The position numbers were made by a program, and so were the translations under genes. From Telluria beijingensis (lineage in GTDB: Bacteria > Pseudomonadota > Gammaproteobacteria > Burkholderiales > Burkholderiaceae_D): a stretch of DNA of 64,000 nt. Location: positions 3,811,072 through 3,875,071 of the forward strand of contig NZ_CP132480.1 in the NCBI RefSeq assembly GCF_030770395.1, written 5' to 3'. The notes under the pieces were generated by a model. That model was given only the letters and a program-made list of their open reading frames with translations. It made no database searches and was not told the DNA's origin. Of the stretch, positions 29,863-38,478 are shown in pieces (the first letter of the stretch is position 1; each line of letters begins with the position of its first letter).

Positions 29863-30144
29863 ATGGCCATGAACAACGATAGACACATCCTCGCCTGCAT
29901 CGGTCGTTCGATCCGGGCCGAGCACGTCTCCGACCATGCCGTTTGGGCATCGCGGCGACTCGCGTGGCCGCTGGCGTTCCTACGCACGATCGAGCAGCAT
30001 GCCGACGCAGAACCCGCGGAAGATCGCAGCGGTGCGATCGGTCTTGATGCGCAGGCTCACCCCCTGTTGAGACAAACCGCCGACGACGAACGATCCACGC
30101 GGCGGCTGCGCGCGTTTCGTGTTTCAACCTTGCCGATGCGATAG
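29863..30144 (+). pseudogene. Truncated universal stress protein
   Basis: The 93-residue frame starts like a UspA protein (NNDRHILACIGRSIRAEHVS, then AVWASRRLAWPLAFLRTIEQ, and SGAIGLDAQAHPLL). It then degenerates and stops where a full UspA domain would continue for 50 or more residues, so the ATP-binding glycine motif is absent. It could be expressed with the SulP gene but probably is not functional. Confidence 0.65.
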
Positions 30145-30152
30145 GAAGTACG

Positions 30153-30746
30153 ATGACCCTGCTTCATACCATTGTCCACCCCGGCGTTGCCGTCGGCACC
30201 AGAATCATGGAACGGCATGCGGTGCGGGCGGTGATCGTGCGGGACGGTCGCCTGCTGCTATTGCACACGCGGCGCTATGATGACTACAGTTTTCCCGGCG
30301 GCGGTCTCGACCTGGGAGAAGACGCAATCGATGGCCTGCGCCGTGAGCTGATGGAAGAAACCGGCGCGCGGACGATCACTGTGCATGGCTGCCTGGGCTA
30401 CCTCGACGAGCATCGGCCATCGCGCGACGCGAACTACGACGTGCTGTTCATGCGATCTCATTTCTACGTGTGCAGTGTGGAAGGCGAACTGGAAGCTGCC
30501 GTGCCCGAAGATTACGAACTGGCCAACGGCATGGTGCCTGTATGGATCGCGCTCGAACAAGCCCTCGTCCACAACCGCGGCGTGCTGCGGAAAAGGCCGG
30601 CCAGCATGGGGATCTCGATCGAGCGCGAGACGTGGATGCTGCAATATGTGTCGAGCAAGCTGGCGGAACTCGAGCAGACGGTGCCACACGTCGGCAACCC
30701 ATGCCCTACAGCGCTTACAAGCGTTTCACATCTCCGTCGCCGATGA
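30153..30746 (+). CDS. NUDIX hydrolase
   Basis: The 197-residue protein has a complete Nudix box, GGGLDLGEDAIDGLR followed by RELMEETGA, after a strand with AVIVRDGRLLLLHTRR. Such enzymes hydrolyse nucleoside diphosphate derivatives; the substrate is not predictable. Its 3' end overlaps the convergent nhaA gene by 32 bases, so the last residues may be a recent read-through extension. Confidence 0.88.
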   Translation: MTLLHTIVHPGVAVGTRIMERHAVRAVIVRDGRLLLLHTRRYDDYSFPGGGLDLGEDAIDGLRRELMEETGARTITVHGCLGYLDEHRPSRDANYDVLFMRSHFYVCSVEGELEAAVPEDYELANGMVPVWIALEQALVHNRGVLRKRPASMGISIERETWMLQYVSSKLAELEQTVPHVGNPCPTALTSVSHLRRR

Positions 30747-31986
30747 TGTCAGCGGCCTGTGCAAGCTCTTGTCCCACCTGGTCTGGCGCTTTCGGTGCCA
30801 GTCGCAGGATCGTGCATGCAATCACGGCCGATAAGAGCGACCCCAGCAGAATGCCGATTTTTGCCTGCTCGACAATGTCGGGATATCCGGGGAATGCGAG
30901 GCCGCTGATGAACAGGCTCATCGTGAAGCCGATACCGCACAGCATCGATACCGCGTAGATCTGCAGCCAGGTCGTGCCACGGGGTTTTGTCGCCATGCCT
31001 GCTTTTACCGCCAGGAAAACGCCGCCAAAGACACCCAGTTGCTTGCCCAGGAACAGTCCTGCTGCGATGCCAAGCGGCAGCGGCGCCAGCACGTCCGAGG
31101 GCGACAGCCCGGAAAACGACACGCCCGCATTGGCAAAGCCGAAGACGGGGACGATCAGGAAGCCGACCCACGGCGCCAGCGCGTGTTCGAGCCGGTGTAG
31201 CGGGGACGCGGGCGCATCGGGGCGGCCAGGGGAGGTAATCGCAGGAATCATGAATGCGCCAACGACGCCGGCAATCGTCGCATGCACGCCTGACAGCAAG
31301 GTGGCATACCAGAGCAGGCCCAGGCCCAGGAGATAGGGCCACAGCTTCATGATGCGCAGTTTGTTGAGGGCGAACAGCCCGATGAGAATCGCTGCGGCGG
31401 CGGCAAGCGCGCCAATATTGATTGAGGATGTATAGAAAACAGCGATGATCGCCACAGCGCCCATGTCGTCGATAATGGCGACCGACACCAGCAACAGCTT
31501 CAAGGATAGCGGGGCGTGCCGTCCGAGCAGCGCCAGTGCGCCCATCGCGAACGCAATGTCAGTGGCGGCCGGGATGGCCCACCCATTCAATAACACCGGC
31601 TGCCCGGCAGTCAGGAATGCATAGATCGCAGCTGGAAATGCCATGCCCATGAGTGCCGGCAGGGCGGGCAGGCGCCGCTGCTCCCATGACGAAAGCCGGC
31701 CATCGACCAGTTCGCGTTTTATCTCGAGACCGACCAGCAGGAAGAAGATCGCCATCAGGCCGTCGTTGATCCACAGGTGCGGCGTCATCGGACCGAGCTT
31801 CTCGCTCAGTACCGGTCCTGCCTGCAGGTGCAGAAGATGATGATAGGCGTTTGACAGGGGACTGTTTGCGACCAGCAGCGCGGCGGCTGCGGCAACCATG
31901 AGCAAGATACCGCCAGCAGATTCGCTGGCGAGAAAGCGCTGCAGTGCCGTTGGCTGGGTGCGCGCGAGCGGCGGGGAAGTACTCAT
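30715..31986 (-). CDS. nhaA: Na+/H+ antiporter NhaA
   Basis: NhaA exports sodium in exchange for protons and is important under salt and alkaline stress. The 423-residue protein has about twelve membrane segments. Family motifs include the intracellular loop LEIKRELVDG, the paired aspartates of ATDIAFAMGAL and VAIIDDMGAV, and FANAGVSFSG. An Arg/His-rich tail follows the last helix. It overlaps the NUDIX gene at its 3' end. With BetT and SulP it gives this segment an ionic stress theme. Confidence 0.95.
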   Translation of the reverse strand: MSTSPPLARTQPTALQRFLASESAGGILLMVAAAAALLVANSPLSNAYHHLLHLQAGPVLSEKLGPMTPHLWINDGLMAIFFLLVGLEIKRELVDGRLSSWEQRRLPALPALMGMAFPAAIYAFLTAGQPVLLNGWAIPAATDIAFAMGALALLGRHAPLSLKLLLVSVAIIDDMGAVAIIAVFYTSSINIGALAAAAAILIGLFALNKLRIMKLWPYLLGLGLLWYATLLSGVHATIAGVVGAFMIPAITSPGRPDAPASPLHRLEHALAPWVGFLIVPVFGFANAGVSFSGLSPSDVLAPLPLGIAAGLFLGKQLGVFGGVFLAVKAGMATKPRGTTWLQIYAVSMLCGIGFTMSLFISGLAFPGYPDIVEQAKIGILLGSLLSAVIACTILRLAPKAPDQVGQELAQAADIIGDGDVKRL

Positions 31987-32517
31987 CTCGAAATCTCCTC
32001 GGACAGGTGGCTGTCCGCACTGCGCCAGCCATCATTCCAGATCAAATGCGGCAACGCTGAAGGATATCGAATAGGCGCGGACATGCACGGGCACGGCCAG
32101 CACGGACAAGCAAGGTGGGGGAAATGTTTGGCGCGTTCCAGTCGTGGTGCTGGAACAAAGAACATCAAGTCGATTGAACACGCTGCGCGCATCGGATACC
32201 TCACAGAAAACGATAGGGTCGTTCTCCGTATTCGAGGTGAATCCTCGGGCGCACGCAGCACACGCCATGTGTTTGATTTTACCGGAAGCGAGCTTTTGGT
32301 TCAATCGTACACTGGACCGGACTGACCTTGAATCGCCCCGGCTTTTGTAGAGATCGGTTTGCGTGAGTCAGGCCGGGATAGCCTGACTGCTCAACTAAAT
32401 CGTTCCGTCTTTCGCTGAGGTTAGCCTGGCGCAAGTCAGATCCAGTCAGCGAAACGGAACCTCGCCAAGATTGACGATGTACTTTAGAAATTGACCGATC
32501 GCGGCCGCATTCAGCGA
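31987..32517. other. Intergenic stretch between nhaA and higA
   Basis: Short frames on both strands show no known family. The only clear structure is the inverted repeat at 32402-32460. Confidence 0.5.
32402..32460. repeat. Inverted repeat downstream of higA
   Basis: GTTCCGTCTTTCGCTGA (32402-32418) and TCAGCGAAACGGAAC (32446-32460) are complementary over 15 bases with a two-base bulge, around a 27-base loop. It may end the higBA transcript or be a palindromic insertion unit. No T-run is present. Confidence 0.55.
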
Positions 32518-32892
32518 TTAAACAGCAGCTGTACGCTTGGGCGGCTGAATCAGTGACTCTGCGGGAATGCCAAGCCCCTTATGCAATCTCCAGATCATTG
32601 GAAGGGTCAAAGGCCGAATCCGATTGAGTACTTCGTACACCCGATTAGAGCGGCCGATCATCGGCTCGAGATCCTTGACGGTGAGGCCTTTTTGGTCCAT
32701 CTGGAATTTGATTGCTTCAACCGGGTCTGCGACTTCCATGGGAAAGTGCTTTGCCTCATACGCTTCGACCAGTGTAGCAAGCACGTCCAGCCGATCACCC
32801 TCCGGTGTGCCGAACTCGGCAGTCATGAGCGACTCGACTTCACTAAGCGCTGCTTGGTAGTCAGCTTCGGTACGGATGGGCTTAATGTCCAT
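32518..32892 (-). CDS. higA: HigA-type antitoxin
   Basis: The 124-residue product belongs to the HigA antitoxin group: an N-terminal segment with TEADYQAALSEVESLM and a C-terminal helix-turn-helix (LTVKDLEPMIGRSNRVYEVL, then LTLPMIWRLHKGLGIPAE). It neutralises the HigB RNase and represses the operon. The start at 32892 overlaps the toxin 3' end by 11 bases; an ATG at 32916 is in frame but further inside the toxin gene. Confidence 0.88.
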   Translation of the reverse strand: MDIKPIRTEADYQAALSEVESLMTAEFGTPEGDRLDVLATLVEAYEAKHFPMEVADPVEAIKFQMDQKGLTVKDLEPMIGRSNRVYEVLNRIRPLTLPMIWRLHKGLGIPAESLIQPPKRTAAV

Positions 32893-33199
32893 AATGTCCC
32901 TCAACAGTTTGTGCATTGATGGCGTCGTATTGCCTATGCGTGCCGACGAACTTCACGAAAAGGATGCCGTACGCATAGTTAACGGATGTGACGAGCCGGT
33001 ACTTGTTGCCGGCGATATTGAAGACAACTCGGCCGTCCTTCAGAATACTCGCAGTGCCGAAGTCGGCCTTTACGTCAGCCGGAGTCTGCCATTTGGCCTT
33101 GAGGACATGGCCATGCCAAGTAAGGAGCGCCTCTTTGGCGTCCGCATGCGCAGGTCGTTCATAGAAGGCCCGAAGGGTGGGTAGTGGCAGGACTCGCAT
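32882..33199 (-). CDS. higB: HigB-type mRNA interferase toxin
   Basis: The 105-residue protein has the HigB features LPTLRAFYERPAHADAKEAL, the RVVFNIAGNKYRLV core and the end FVKFVGTHRQYDAI. HigB toxins cut mRNA on the ribosome. Toxin-before-antitoxin order is typical of higBA. The ATG at 33199 is the start; the longer upstream frame lacks homology. A palindrome lies 14 bases upstream. Confidence 0.9.
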   Translation of the reverse strand: MRVLPLPTLRAFYERPAHADAKEALLTWHGHVLKAKWQTPADVKADFGTASILKDGRVVFNIAGNKYRLVTSVNYAYGILFVKFVGTHRQYDAINAQTVEGHYGH

Positions 33200-33212
33200 G
33201 CTGCTAAATCTA

Positions 33213-33226
33213 GTCCCAATTGGGAC
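33213..33226. promoter_or_regulatory. Palindromic operator before higBA
   Basis: GTCCCAATTGGGAC is a perfect 14-base palindrome beginning 14 bases before the higB start. It is a likely HigA binding site. Confidence 0.65.
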
Positions 33227-33477
33227 CAGGGCAAGAACAATGTTTGCCGTCGGTGGCAGTGTAGGACTCAGCGCACATCCAGCTCTTCTGTCTCGGAGCG
33301 CGCCGGATTTGAGACCAATCATCCAAGCGTCTGCTTGACGAAATAATATTTCCGAAGACGATTCACGATAGCGGTTTGCGAAGTAGTTTATGCAGAAGGT
33401 CAGAACGCCATGTGAGCAATCTCAAGTGGTGAAAAGTGTGGTTCTTAGCTAAGTCCTTGATTTTATTAATGCGAATA

Positions 33478-33510
33478 CGGCCTGCAAAGCCGTCCAGGTC
33501 GGTTCGACTC
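33478..33510 (+). repeat. Partial copy of tRNA-Cys (33 bases)
   Basis: 29 of 33 bases match tRNA-Cys bases 21013-21045 (anticodon stem-loop to T-loop). The first 17 (CGGCCTGCAAAGCCGTC) and the last 10 (GGTTCGACTC) are exact. The acceptor and CCA end are missing, so it is not a gene. It lies in the 348-base gap between the higBA start and the next gene. Confidence 0.8.
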
Positions 33511-33547
33511 TATGGCAGCTTCGTTGCCGGCGGCCTGGCAGGCCGCT

Positions 33548-34009
33548 TCAGGCGCCTGCTGCGGTTGCGACACGTACCTGCGCCACGTTCGACTTCGGTT
33601 TGTAGAGGTCGAGCGAGTGAATAGCACTCCAGCCCAGGACGGTAACAAGAGCGACGATGCCGATAGGAACGCCCCATGCTTTCACTTCTTTCTTGATCGA
33701 CTGCGCATACCCTGGCGCATGCTCATTATTCGCGTTGGCGACACGGAGGCGCGCGATCGAGTAAATGTTCAGGACAATAATCGGAATGACCACCAGCAGC
33801 GTCAGTGCCGATGCGATGATCATCAGCTTCTTTTCCTGCAAACCTGGAGCGCTCACCGAATTCATCAGTTGTATGGCGTAAGTGGCCAGCATGGCGACGC
33901 TGGCATATGCGCCGACACGCTTGAAAGATTTCACATGGCCAAGCGGCTTTGCCTGTTCCGCATGAGACGGAAAGGTTGACATGCCCTGCACGGAGTTCAC
34001 GTTTTTCAT
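33548..34009 (-). CDS. Hypothetical membrane protein
   Basis: The 153-residue product has three hydrophobic stretches (about residues 30-50, 60-82 and 112-130) with a cytoplasmic-looking N-terminus and a basic middle loop (KKEVKAWG). No family recognised. AAGGTAG precedes the ATG. It is divergent from the MocR-type gene, with 173 bases between the starts, so the MocR operator at 34157 could control it. Confidence 0.7.
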   Translation of the reverse strand: MKNVNSVQGMSTFPSHAEQAKPLGHVKSFKRVGAYASVAMLATYAIQLMNSVSAPGLQEKKLMIIASALTLLVVIPIIVLNIYSIARLRVANANNEHAPGYAQSIKKEVKAWGVPIGIVALVTVLGWSAIHSLDLYKPKSNVAQVRVATAAGA

Positions 34010-34125
34010 TAGGTCTACCTTGAGATGACAGTGACGAACCTGATGAGTTCGCCTAACACATATGGATGAGGAGGGCGAAGCACGTGCTGGAGCCGTTTAT
34101 CACTGGCCCTTTCACGCCTTCCACT

Positions 34126-34190
34126 GCATACTATCCCGAAACAATTTCCATACATTGGGACAAACTGTCTCAGTTGAAAACCATGCAAGA
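34126..34190 (+). repeat. MocR-gene promoter segment (left copy of inverted 65-base repeat)
   Basis: This segment covers the promoter and first codons of the MocR-type gene. It is 85% identical (55 of 65 bases) to the reverse complement of 35680-35744. Confidence 0.85.
34157..34171. promoter_or_regulatory. Operator of the MocR-type gene
   Basis: GGGACAAACTGTCTC, an imperfect palindrome 11 bases before the ATG. The matching site in the downstream copy (35699-35713) is a perfect 6-3-6 palindrome. Confidence 0.55.
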
Positions 34191-35565
34191 ACACCCCCCA
34201 CCATCATGGCCGCCGCACATACGCCCGGGCGCCGGGCCACGTTTTCTACAGATCGCGGATGCATTGCAGCAGGGGATGGCAGATGGTCTGCTCAAGCCCG
34301 GCGATCGCCTGCCCCCGCAGCGCGCGTTGGCCGCGCAACTGGACCTAGACCTGACCACGATCACCCGGGCATACGATGAAGCCAGGCGAAGAAATCTGCT
34401 CGAAGGGCGAGGCGCGCGCGGTACCTATGTCGCAGCGTCGAAGGTGGAACTGACGTCGGTCCTCGATCTGAGCATGAACACGCCGCCCGCCCCGGACGGC
34501 GTCGACTTCGACTACCTGCTGAAGCAGGGTCTTTCGCAAGTGTTGATGCGGGCGGATAACCAACTGCTGATGACTTACCATCTGGGCGGGGGCAGTGTTT
34601 CGGATCGTGAAGCCGGGACCAGGTGGATCGAGCCGATGTTCGGAAGCATGGATCCGGACCAGGTAGTCGTCTGCCCTGGCGCGCAAGCGGCAATCGCAGC
34701 ATTGATCCTGGTGCTGACCGAGCCTGGCGATGCCATTCTCGTGGAGCCGACGGGTTATCCCGGGCTGCGTGCAGCGGCCACCCAGTTCGGACGCCGTGTC
34801 GTTCCGGTCGAAGCGGACAGGCATGGAATGCTGCCCCAGGCTCTGGAAGAAGCGTGCCGCGAGTATCGATCCAGGCTTGTCTACCTTAACCCGACACTGC
34901 AGAACCCGACAACAGTGACGATGCCAGGAAAGCGACGCAAGGAGTTGGCCGCCGTGGTGAAACGTTGCAACGTACGGATCATCGAGGATGACCCTTACTG
35001 GCTGCTCGCGGAGGCGCCGCCGCCGCCCATTGCTACCCACGCGCCGGAACACGTCTATTACGTTTCTACGTTGTCGAAATGCCTTACGCCAGGGTTGCGA
35101 GTCGCTTTCGTGCTGGTGCGTGACCCGATCGAGCGTGAACGCTTCCTGGCAGCGATGAGGTCTTTCGCATTGATGGTCGCGCCCCTGACGGCGGCACTGG
35201 CCACCCAATGGATTCTCGATGGCTCGGCAAACACATTGATGCTAGCCGTGCGCAACGAGGCGCGCATGCGTCACCTGATCGCCCGGGATGTCCTGGCAGG
35301 ACGATATGCTGGACCTGGCGATGGGCTGCATATATGGGTCGAGCTGCCGACATACTGGGGGGCGTACCAGCTCGCGCAAGCCGCGGAAGGAGAAGGGCTG
35401 GCGGTTACGCCGGCGGACGCATTCGCAGCCAATGGCGAATCCGTGAACGCGATCCGGATCTCGCTCGGCGGCGCTACTGACCGTTCACGCTTGAGGACAG
35501 GTCTGCAGCGCCTGTCCCAATTGCTGGCGCGGCGGCCTGATGCATATAACGCCGCAGTCGTGTGA
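34183..35565 (+). CDS. MocR-family (GntR plus aminotransferase) regulator
   Basis: The 460-residue product has a GntR winged helix (LKPGDRLPPQRALAAQLDLD, then TTITRAYDEARRR) followed by a type I aminotransferase domain. The latter contains the cofactor-binding SNPT-like LNPTLQNPTT, DDPYW, and the PLP lysine in YVSTLSKCLTPGLR. Such proteins are PLP-responsive activators or repressors (PdxR, GabR, TauR types). ATG 34183 is chosen because the frame upstream runs through the promoter repeat. No vitamin B6 or amine gene lies beside it, so the target is open. Confidence 0.88.
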   Translation: MQEHPPPSWPPHIRPGAGPRFLQIADALQQGMADGLLKPGDRLPPQRALAAQLDLDLTTITRAYDEARRRNLLEGRGARGTYVAASKVELTSVLDLSMNTPPAPDGVDFDYLLKQGLSQVLMRADNQLLMTYHLGGGSVSDREAGTRWIEPMFGSMDPDQVVVCPGAQAAIAALILVLTEPGDAILVEPTGYPGLRAAATQFGRRVVPVEADRHGMLPQALEEACREYRSRLVYLNPTLQNPTTVTMPGKRRKELAAVVKRCNVRIIEDDPYWLLAEAPPPPIATHAPEHVYYVSTLSKCLTPGLRVAFVLVRDPIERERFLAAMRSFALMVAPLTAALATQWILDGSANTLMLAVRNEARMRHLIARDVLAGRYAGPGDGLHIWVELPTYWGAYQLAQAAEGEGLAVTPADAFAANGESVNAIRISLGGATDRSRLRTGLQRLSQLLARRPDAYNAAVV

Positions 35566-35679
35566 AACTTACGCGAACCGCCTGGCTTCGTTGCGTACGC
35601 GAAATGTTCATCTATACCGCCAAACTGGCGATGCGAATCCGGATGGTCGCCCAGCTTTGACAATCTTTACCCCATTCAA

Positions 35680-35744
35680 TCTTGCATGGAATTTAACTGG
35701 GACATTTTGTCCCGATGTATGGATATTGTTTTTGGATAGAATGC
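35680..35744 (-). repeat. Inverted second copy of the MocR promoter segment
   Basis: The reverse complement matches 34126-34190 at 55 of 65 positions, including the operator and ATGCAAGA start. Here the frame reaches a stop after three codons (ATG CAA GAT TGA). It lies in the 298-base gap before 35864. Confidence 0.85.
35699..35713. promoter_or_regulatory. Perfect MocR-type operator, downstream copy
   Basis: GGGACATTTTGTCCC, a perfect 15-base palindrome, 151 bases before the small membrane protein gene at 35864. Confidence 0.55.
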
Positions 35745-35863
35745 CTTGAACGTGCAGCATAGCGATATTTGCACGGCATACCGCTGACGTGTCCGGTGGT
35801 TTGAACAAATGGAGCTGTTGAATCAGCGTTTCGAGGTATCGCTCCTCAGGTCAGTGTCAAGTA

Positions 35864-36127
35864 ATGGCTTGCAAATCCAAAATGACAGCGGAATGGTTTC
35901 CTACAGTTTTTTACACGTTCAAATTTCTAGCGTTAGGCGTGGGTATGTTTTTCGCCATTAAGTGGCATTACGATCAGGGGAAGAAGGAGAACGGTGCGAT
36001 GAGGAGGCGCGAGGTGCTGATCGCGGCCGGCAAGGCGGCCGCAGTCTTCATGGTAGCGCTCCTGATCGTGGGGCTTATCGCCTACACACTTGTCAGAAAG
36101 CTCGGTTTGGACATCAGCTTACCCTGA
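35864..36127 (+). CDS. Small hypothetical membrane protein
   Basis: The 87-residue product has two hydrophobic helices (about residues 18-34 and 57-78) joined by a basic loop KKENGAMRRREV. No family recognised. The ribosome binding site is weak, and ATG 35882 is an alternative start. The MocR-type operator copy lies upstream. Confidence 0.55.
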   Translation: MACKSKMTAEWFPTVFYTFKFLALGVGMFFAIKWHYDQGKKENGAMRRREVLIAAGKAAAVFMVALLIVGLIAYTLVRKLGLDISLP

Positions 36128-36333
36128 CTACAAACAGTCAGCGGCCAATTCATTTCGCAAGGTCCTGGGACATGCTCTCCTGGAATCAGCATGCCGCAAA
36201 CGAGAGAGAGTCTGCAGGGACTCTTACGCGTCGACCAGATCAAGGTCTTGGCGACATGGCGGCCGCCACGTCTGCAAATTGCAGGCCGAAGTGAGCAGCC
36301 GCCTGCTTGCCTACCCGGGTTTGATGAGGGTAG

Positions 36334-37020
36334 TTACCTGCGATTGCGACGACGGATCAAGGCAAGTGCTCCAATGCCAAGCAAGGCGATTGAGCCTGGT
36401 TCCGAAATAGCCGCGGTATTGCTGTTGGCGACCCAGAATACGCGCTGATCAGCGCCTTCAATGAACGTGAAGTTCGAACCAGTCGGATTGTACGCCCATC
36501 CAGAAATAAGATTTCCGTTATTCACATGGAACGACAGGCCAGCAGCCAGGGTGCGTTCATCTGTTCCACCACCATAAGCGTTACCAAAGCCATTGTTCAA
36601 GTTGACATCGGCCGTGTTCAGAGCGGTCTCTCCGGCAGTCGTGAAACCCCAGGAGCCGGCGCCCGAGGTTCGGTACCAGTTCAATCCATTCGACCAATTC
36701 TGGGTAGTCCCGTTGTTATCGCCAAAGTGGTCCGAGTACAGCACCTTGCTGACTACTGACCAATCGCCCATGCCGACAACCCCGTACGAGCCGAGGGATG
36801 CGTCCCACACACCCATTGCAAGGTAGTCGCCCTGACAGGAAGCGAGTACGGTGCTTACCGACGTCATGACTGCAGCTCCGGTACGTGAGCATTCTGTCCA
36901 TCCCCAGTTTCCGATCTGGGCGGCGCTAACATTTTTCTGTATTCCAGATGGAATGATTGCGGCGGATGCGACGCCGGAATATGCCAGTATGACTGCTATT
37001 GCTAGACGCTGAAGTTGCAT
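36334..37020 (-). CDS. PEP-CTERM sorting domain protein
   Basis: The 228-residue protein has a signal peptide (cleavage near GVASA) and a Gly/Asn/Thr-rich extracellular part. The C-terminal sorting signal has EPGS, then the hydrophobic IALLGIGALAL and the basic RRRNRR end. Such proteins are processed by an exosortase (EpsH/XrtA) and are usually linked to exopolysaccharide. TAGGGA precedes the start. No exosortase gene is in the window. Confidence 0.9.
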   Translation of the reverse strand: MQLQRLAIAVILAYSGVASAAIIPSGIQKNVSAAQIGNWGWTECSRTGAAVMTSVSTVLASCQGDYLAMGVWDASLGSYGVVGMGDWSVVSKVLYSDHFGDNNGTTQNWSNGLNWYRTSGAGSWGFTTAGETALNTADVNLNNGFGNAYGGGTDERTLAAGLSFHVNNGNLISGWAYNPTGSNFTFIEGADQRVFWVANSNTAAISEPGSIALLGIGALALIRRRNRR

Positions 37021-37360
37021 GTTGATCCCTAGTTAATTTTTTAATAGCTACCCAGCAATAGCAATTTGCATGCCATATAAGCAAATCAAGCATTTACAAG
37101 ATTCAACATAGCTGACTGAAAGGAAAGTCGACACTGACAAGGTCAACCACATTGCCAGCCGCAGCAGCGCCAGGTGCGGAGTCCCTTGGTCACACCGACG
37201 CCTCATACGATGTCGATGTCGCCGGATTGGGGCTGCCTATATACGCGCGGCCGCCAACTCCTGGCTCGCACCTCGCGATGTTCTTGCCGGGGAGAACAGC
37301 GCAAAGCCACGCTGCCGGTATTGATGGCTCGCGTGCTATCGCGGTAAATCGGTCGGCGAT
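37021..37360. other. 340-base gap
   Basis: AT-rich upstream region of the PEP-CTERM gene followed by GC-rich sequence; no gene or clear repeat seen. Confidence 0.4.
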
Positions 37361-37924
37361 TCAGGCGACCGCTGCATTCGCACCTGCAGCACTGCCGAGG
37401 GGACGCATTCGCATTTCGGCAAGAGTAATCGCATAGGCGACGACCACGACGGCAGCTGACGCGGTCACGGGATGGGTGGGGAATGCGAACCAGACGGCCA
37501 GCAGGCTCAGGGTGCGCAGCACGGCGTGGCGGTAGCCGAGCGGATGGGCGATGATCCACGAATACACCATCCAGTGCAGGCCGAGTGCGATGCCGAGGCT
37601 TAGCGGGACGAACTGTGGCGCTCGCAGGAGCAGCGGAATATGCAGTGCCCATAACAGGTTCACCATCACCACGCAGACGCCCATCAGTTTCGCCAGTGGA
37701 TTGGTGCTTTCCAGTAGACGCTCACCGCGCAGTCTGGCGATCCCCAGGGCCAGAGGGAAGATCGCGCCGGTCGCGAACACCAGTGCGAGGACGGAGGATT
37801 CGGGCGGCAGGACCAGGCTGAGAATGCCCACGATGCACCAGACGGCCAGGCCGGCGAGCGGCATGGACATCGAGCGGTTGGTGCGCTGTTCGAAGTCCGC
37901 GCGCAGTTGCATGAGCGTTTGCAT
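37361..37924 (-). CDS. Hypothetical integral membrane protein, possibly DUF7010
   Basis: The 187-residue product has an N-terminal amphipathic segment (QLRADFEQRTNRSMSMPLAG) followed by about six short hydrophobic helices. The layout resembles DUF7010-type proteins, but I am not certain. CAGGAGAC lies upstream of ATG 37924, which is better than the earlier in-frame ATG at 38017. Confidence 0.65.
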   Translation of the reverse strand: MQTLMQLRADFEQRTNRSMSMPLAGLAVWCIVGILSLVLPPESSVLALVFATGAIFPLALGIARLRGERLLESTNPLAKLMGVCVVMVNLLWALHIPLLLRAPQFVPLSLGIALGLHWMVYSWIIAHPLGYRHAVLRTLSLLAVWFAFPTHPVTASAAVVVVAYAITLAEMRMRPLGSAAGANAAVA

Positions 37925-38196
37925 GACATGTCTCCTGTTATTTATTGTAATTACAAAATTATCATGAAGGAGATGAGAAGAAAACAAGAATTGGTTGGCA
38001 GCAGGTTCTGCAGCCAAACCGGACCGTCTGAGAGGCTGGTGTCAGACAGCGATAGTCGCTCGGTGGCCGTAGGTGCTCGTCACGCGCTTGGCCTGAAACC
38101 CAGGTTGCGGCATGCCTTTTGGAACCAGCTACCAAACTCGCTCACGATGATCACGCGTAAAATGCAGCATTGATCCTTCACGTACAAGACATCTGC

Positions 38197-38442
38197 ATGG
38201 AAACCATCGACCAGCGTTACCTCGTCCAGCAAACCAGGCGCGACGAAGCAGGAAAACCGCCCGTATTCGCCAGGGTGATGCGCAGCAAGGACGGCAAGTT
38301 CGAGGGCGTCTCCTTTATCAAGAACAAGGAGAAAGCGACCGTCATGACGGTCGCCGCTGCCCAGGAAGTCATCGACTGGGCCGCCAGGAAGAAAGACAAT
38401 GCAGCGGCCTACGAGACCAGGATTATTTGCGTCGGCCAGTAA
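38197..38442 (+). CDS. Hypothetical small soluble protein
   Basis: The 81-residue product (METIDQRYLVQQTRRDEAGK...) is charged and has no membrane segment or recognised motif. The start at 38197 is chosen over 38170 because the leader is short and unlike coding sequence. It lies between convergent or divergent neighbours and has no obvious partner. Confidence 0.55.
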   Translation: METIDQRYLVQQTRRDEAGKPPVFARVMRSKDGKFEGVSFIKNKEKATVMTVAAAQEVIDWAARKKDNAAAYETRIICVGQ

Positions 38443-38478
38443 GGCACAACGCCGAGCAGTTGGATCGCTCGGGCCGCC

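Noticed and set aside
32083..32325. 80-codon + strand frame upstream of nhaA
   Set aside because: Composition and lack of homology suggest chance; no neighbour supports it.
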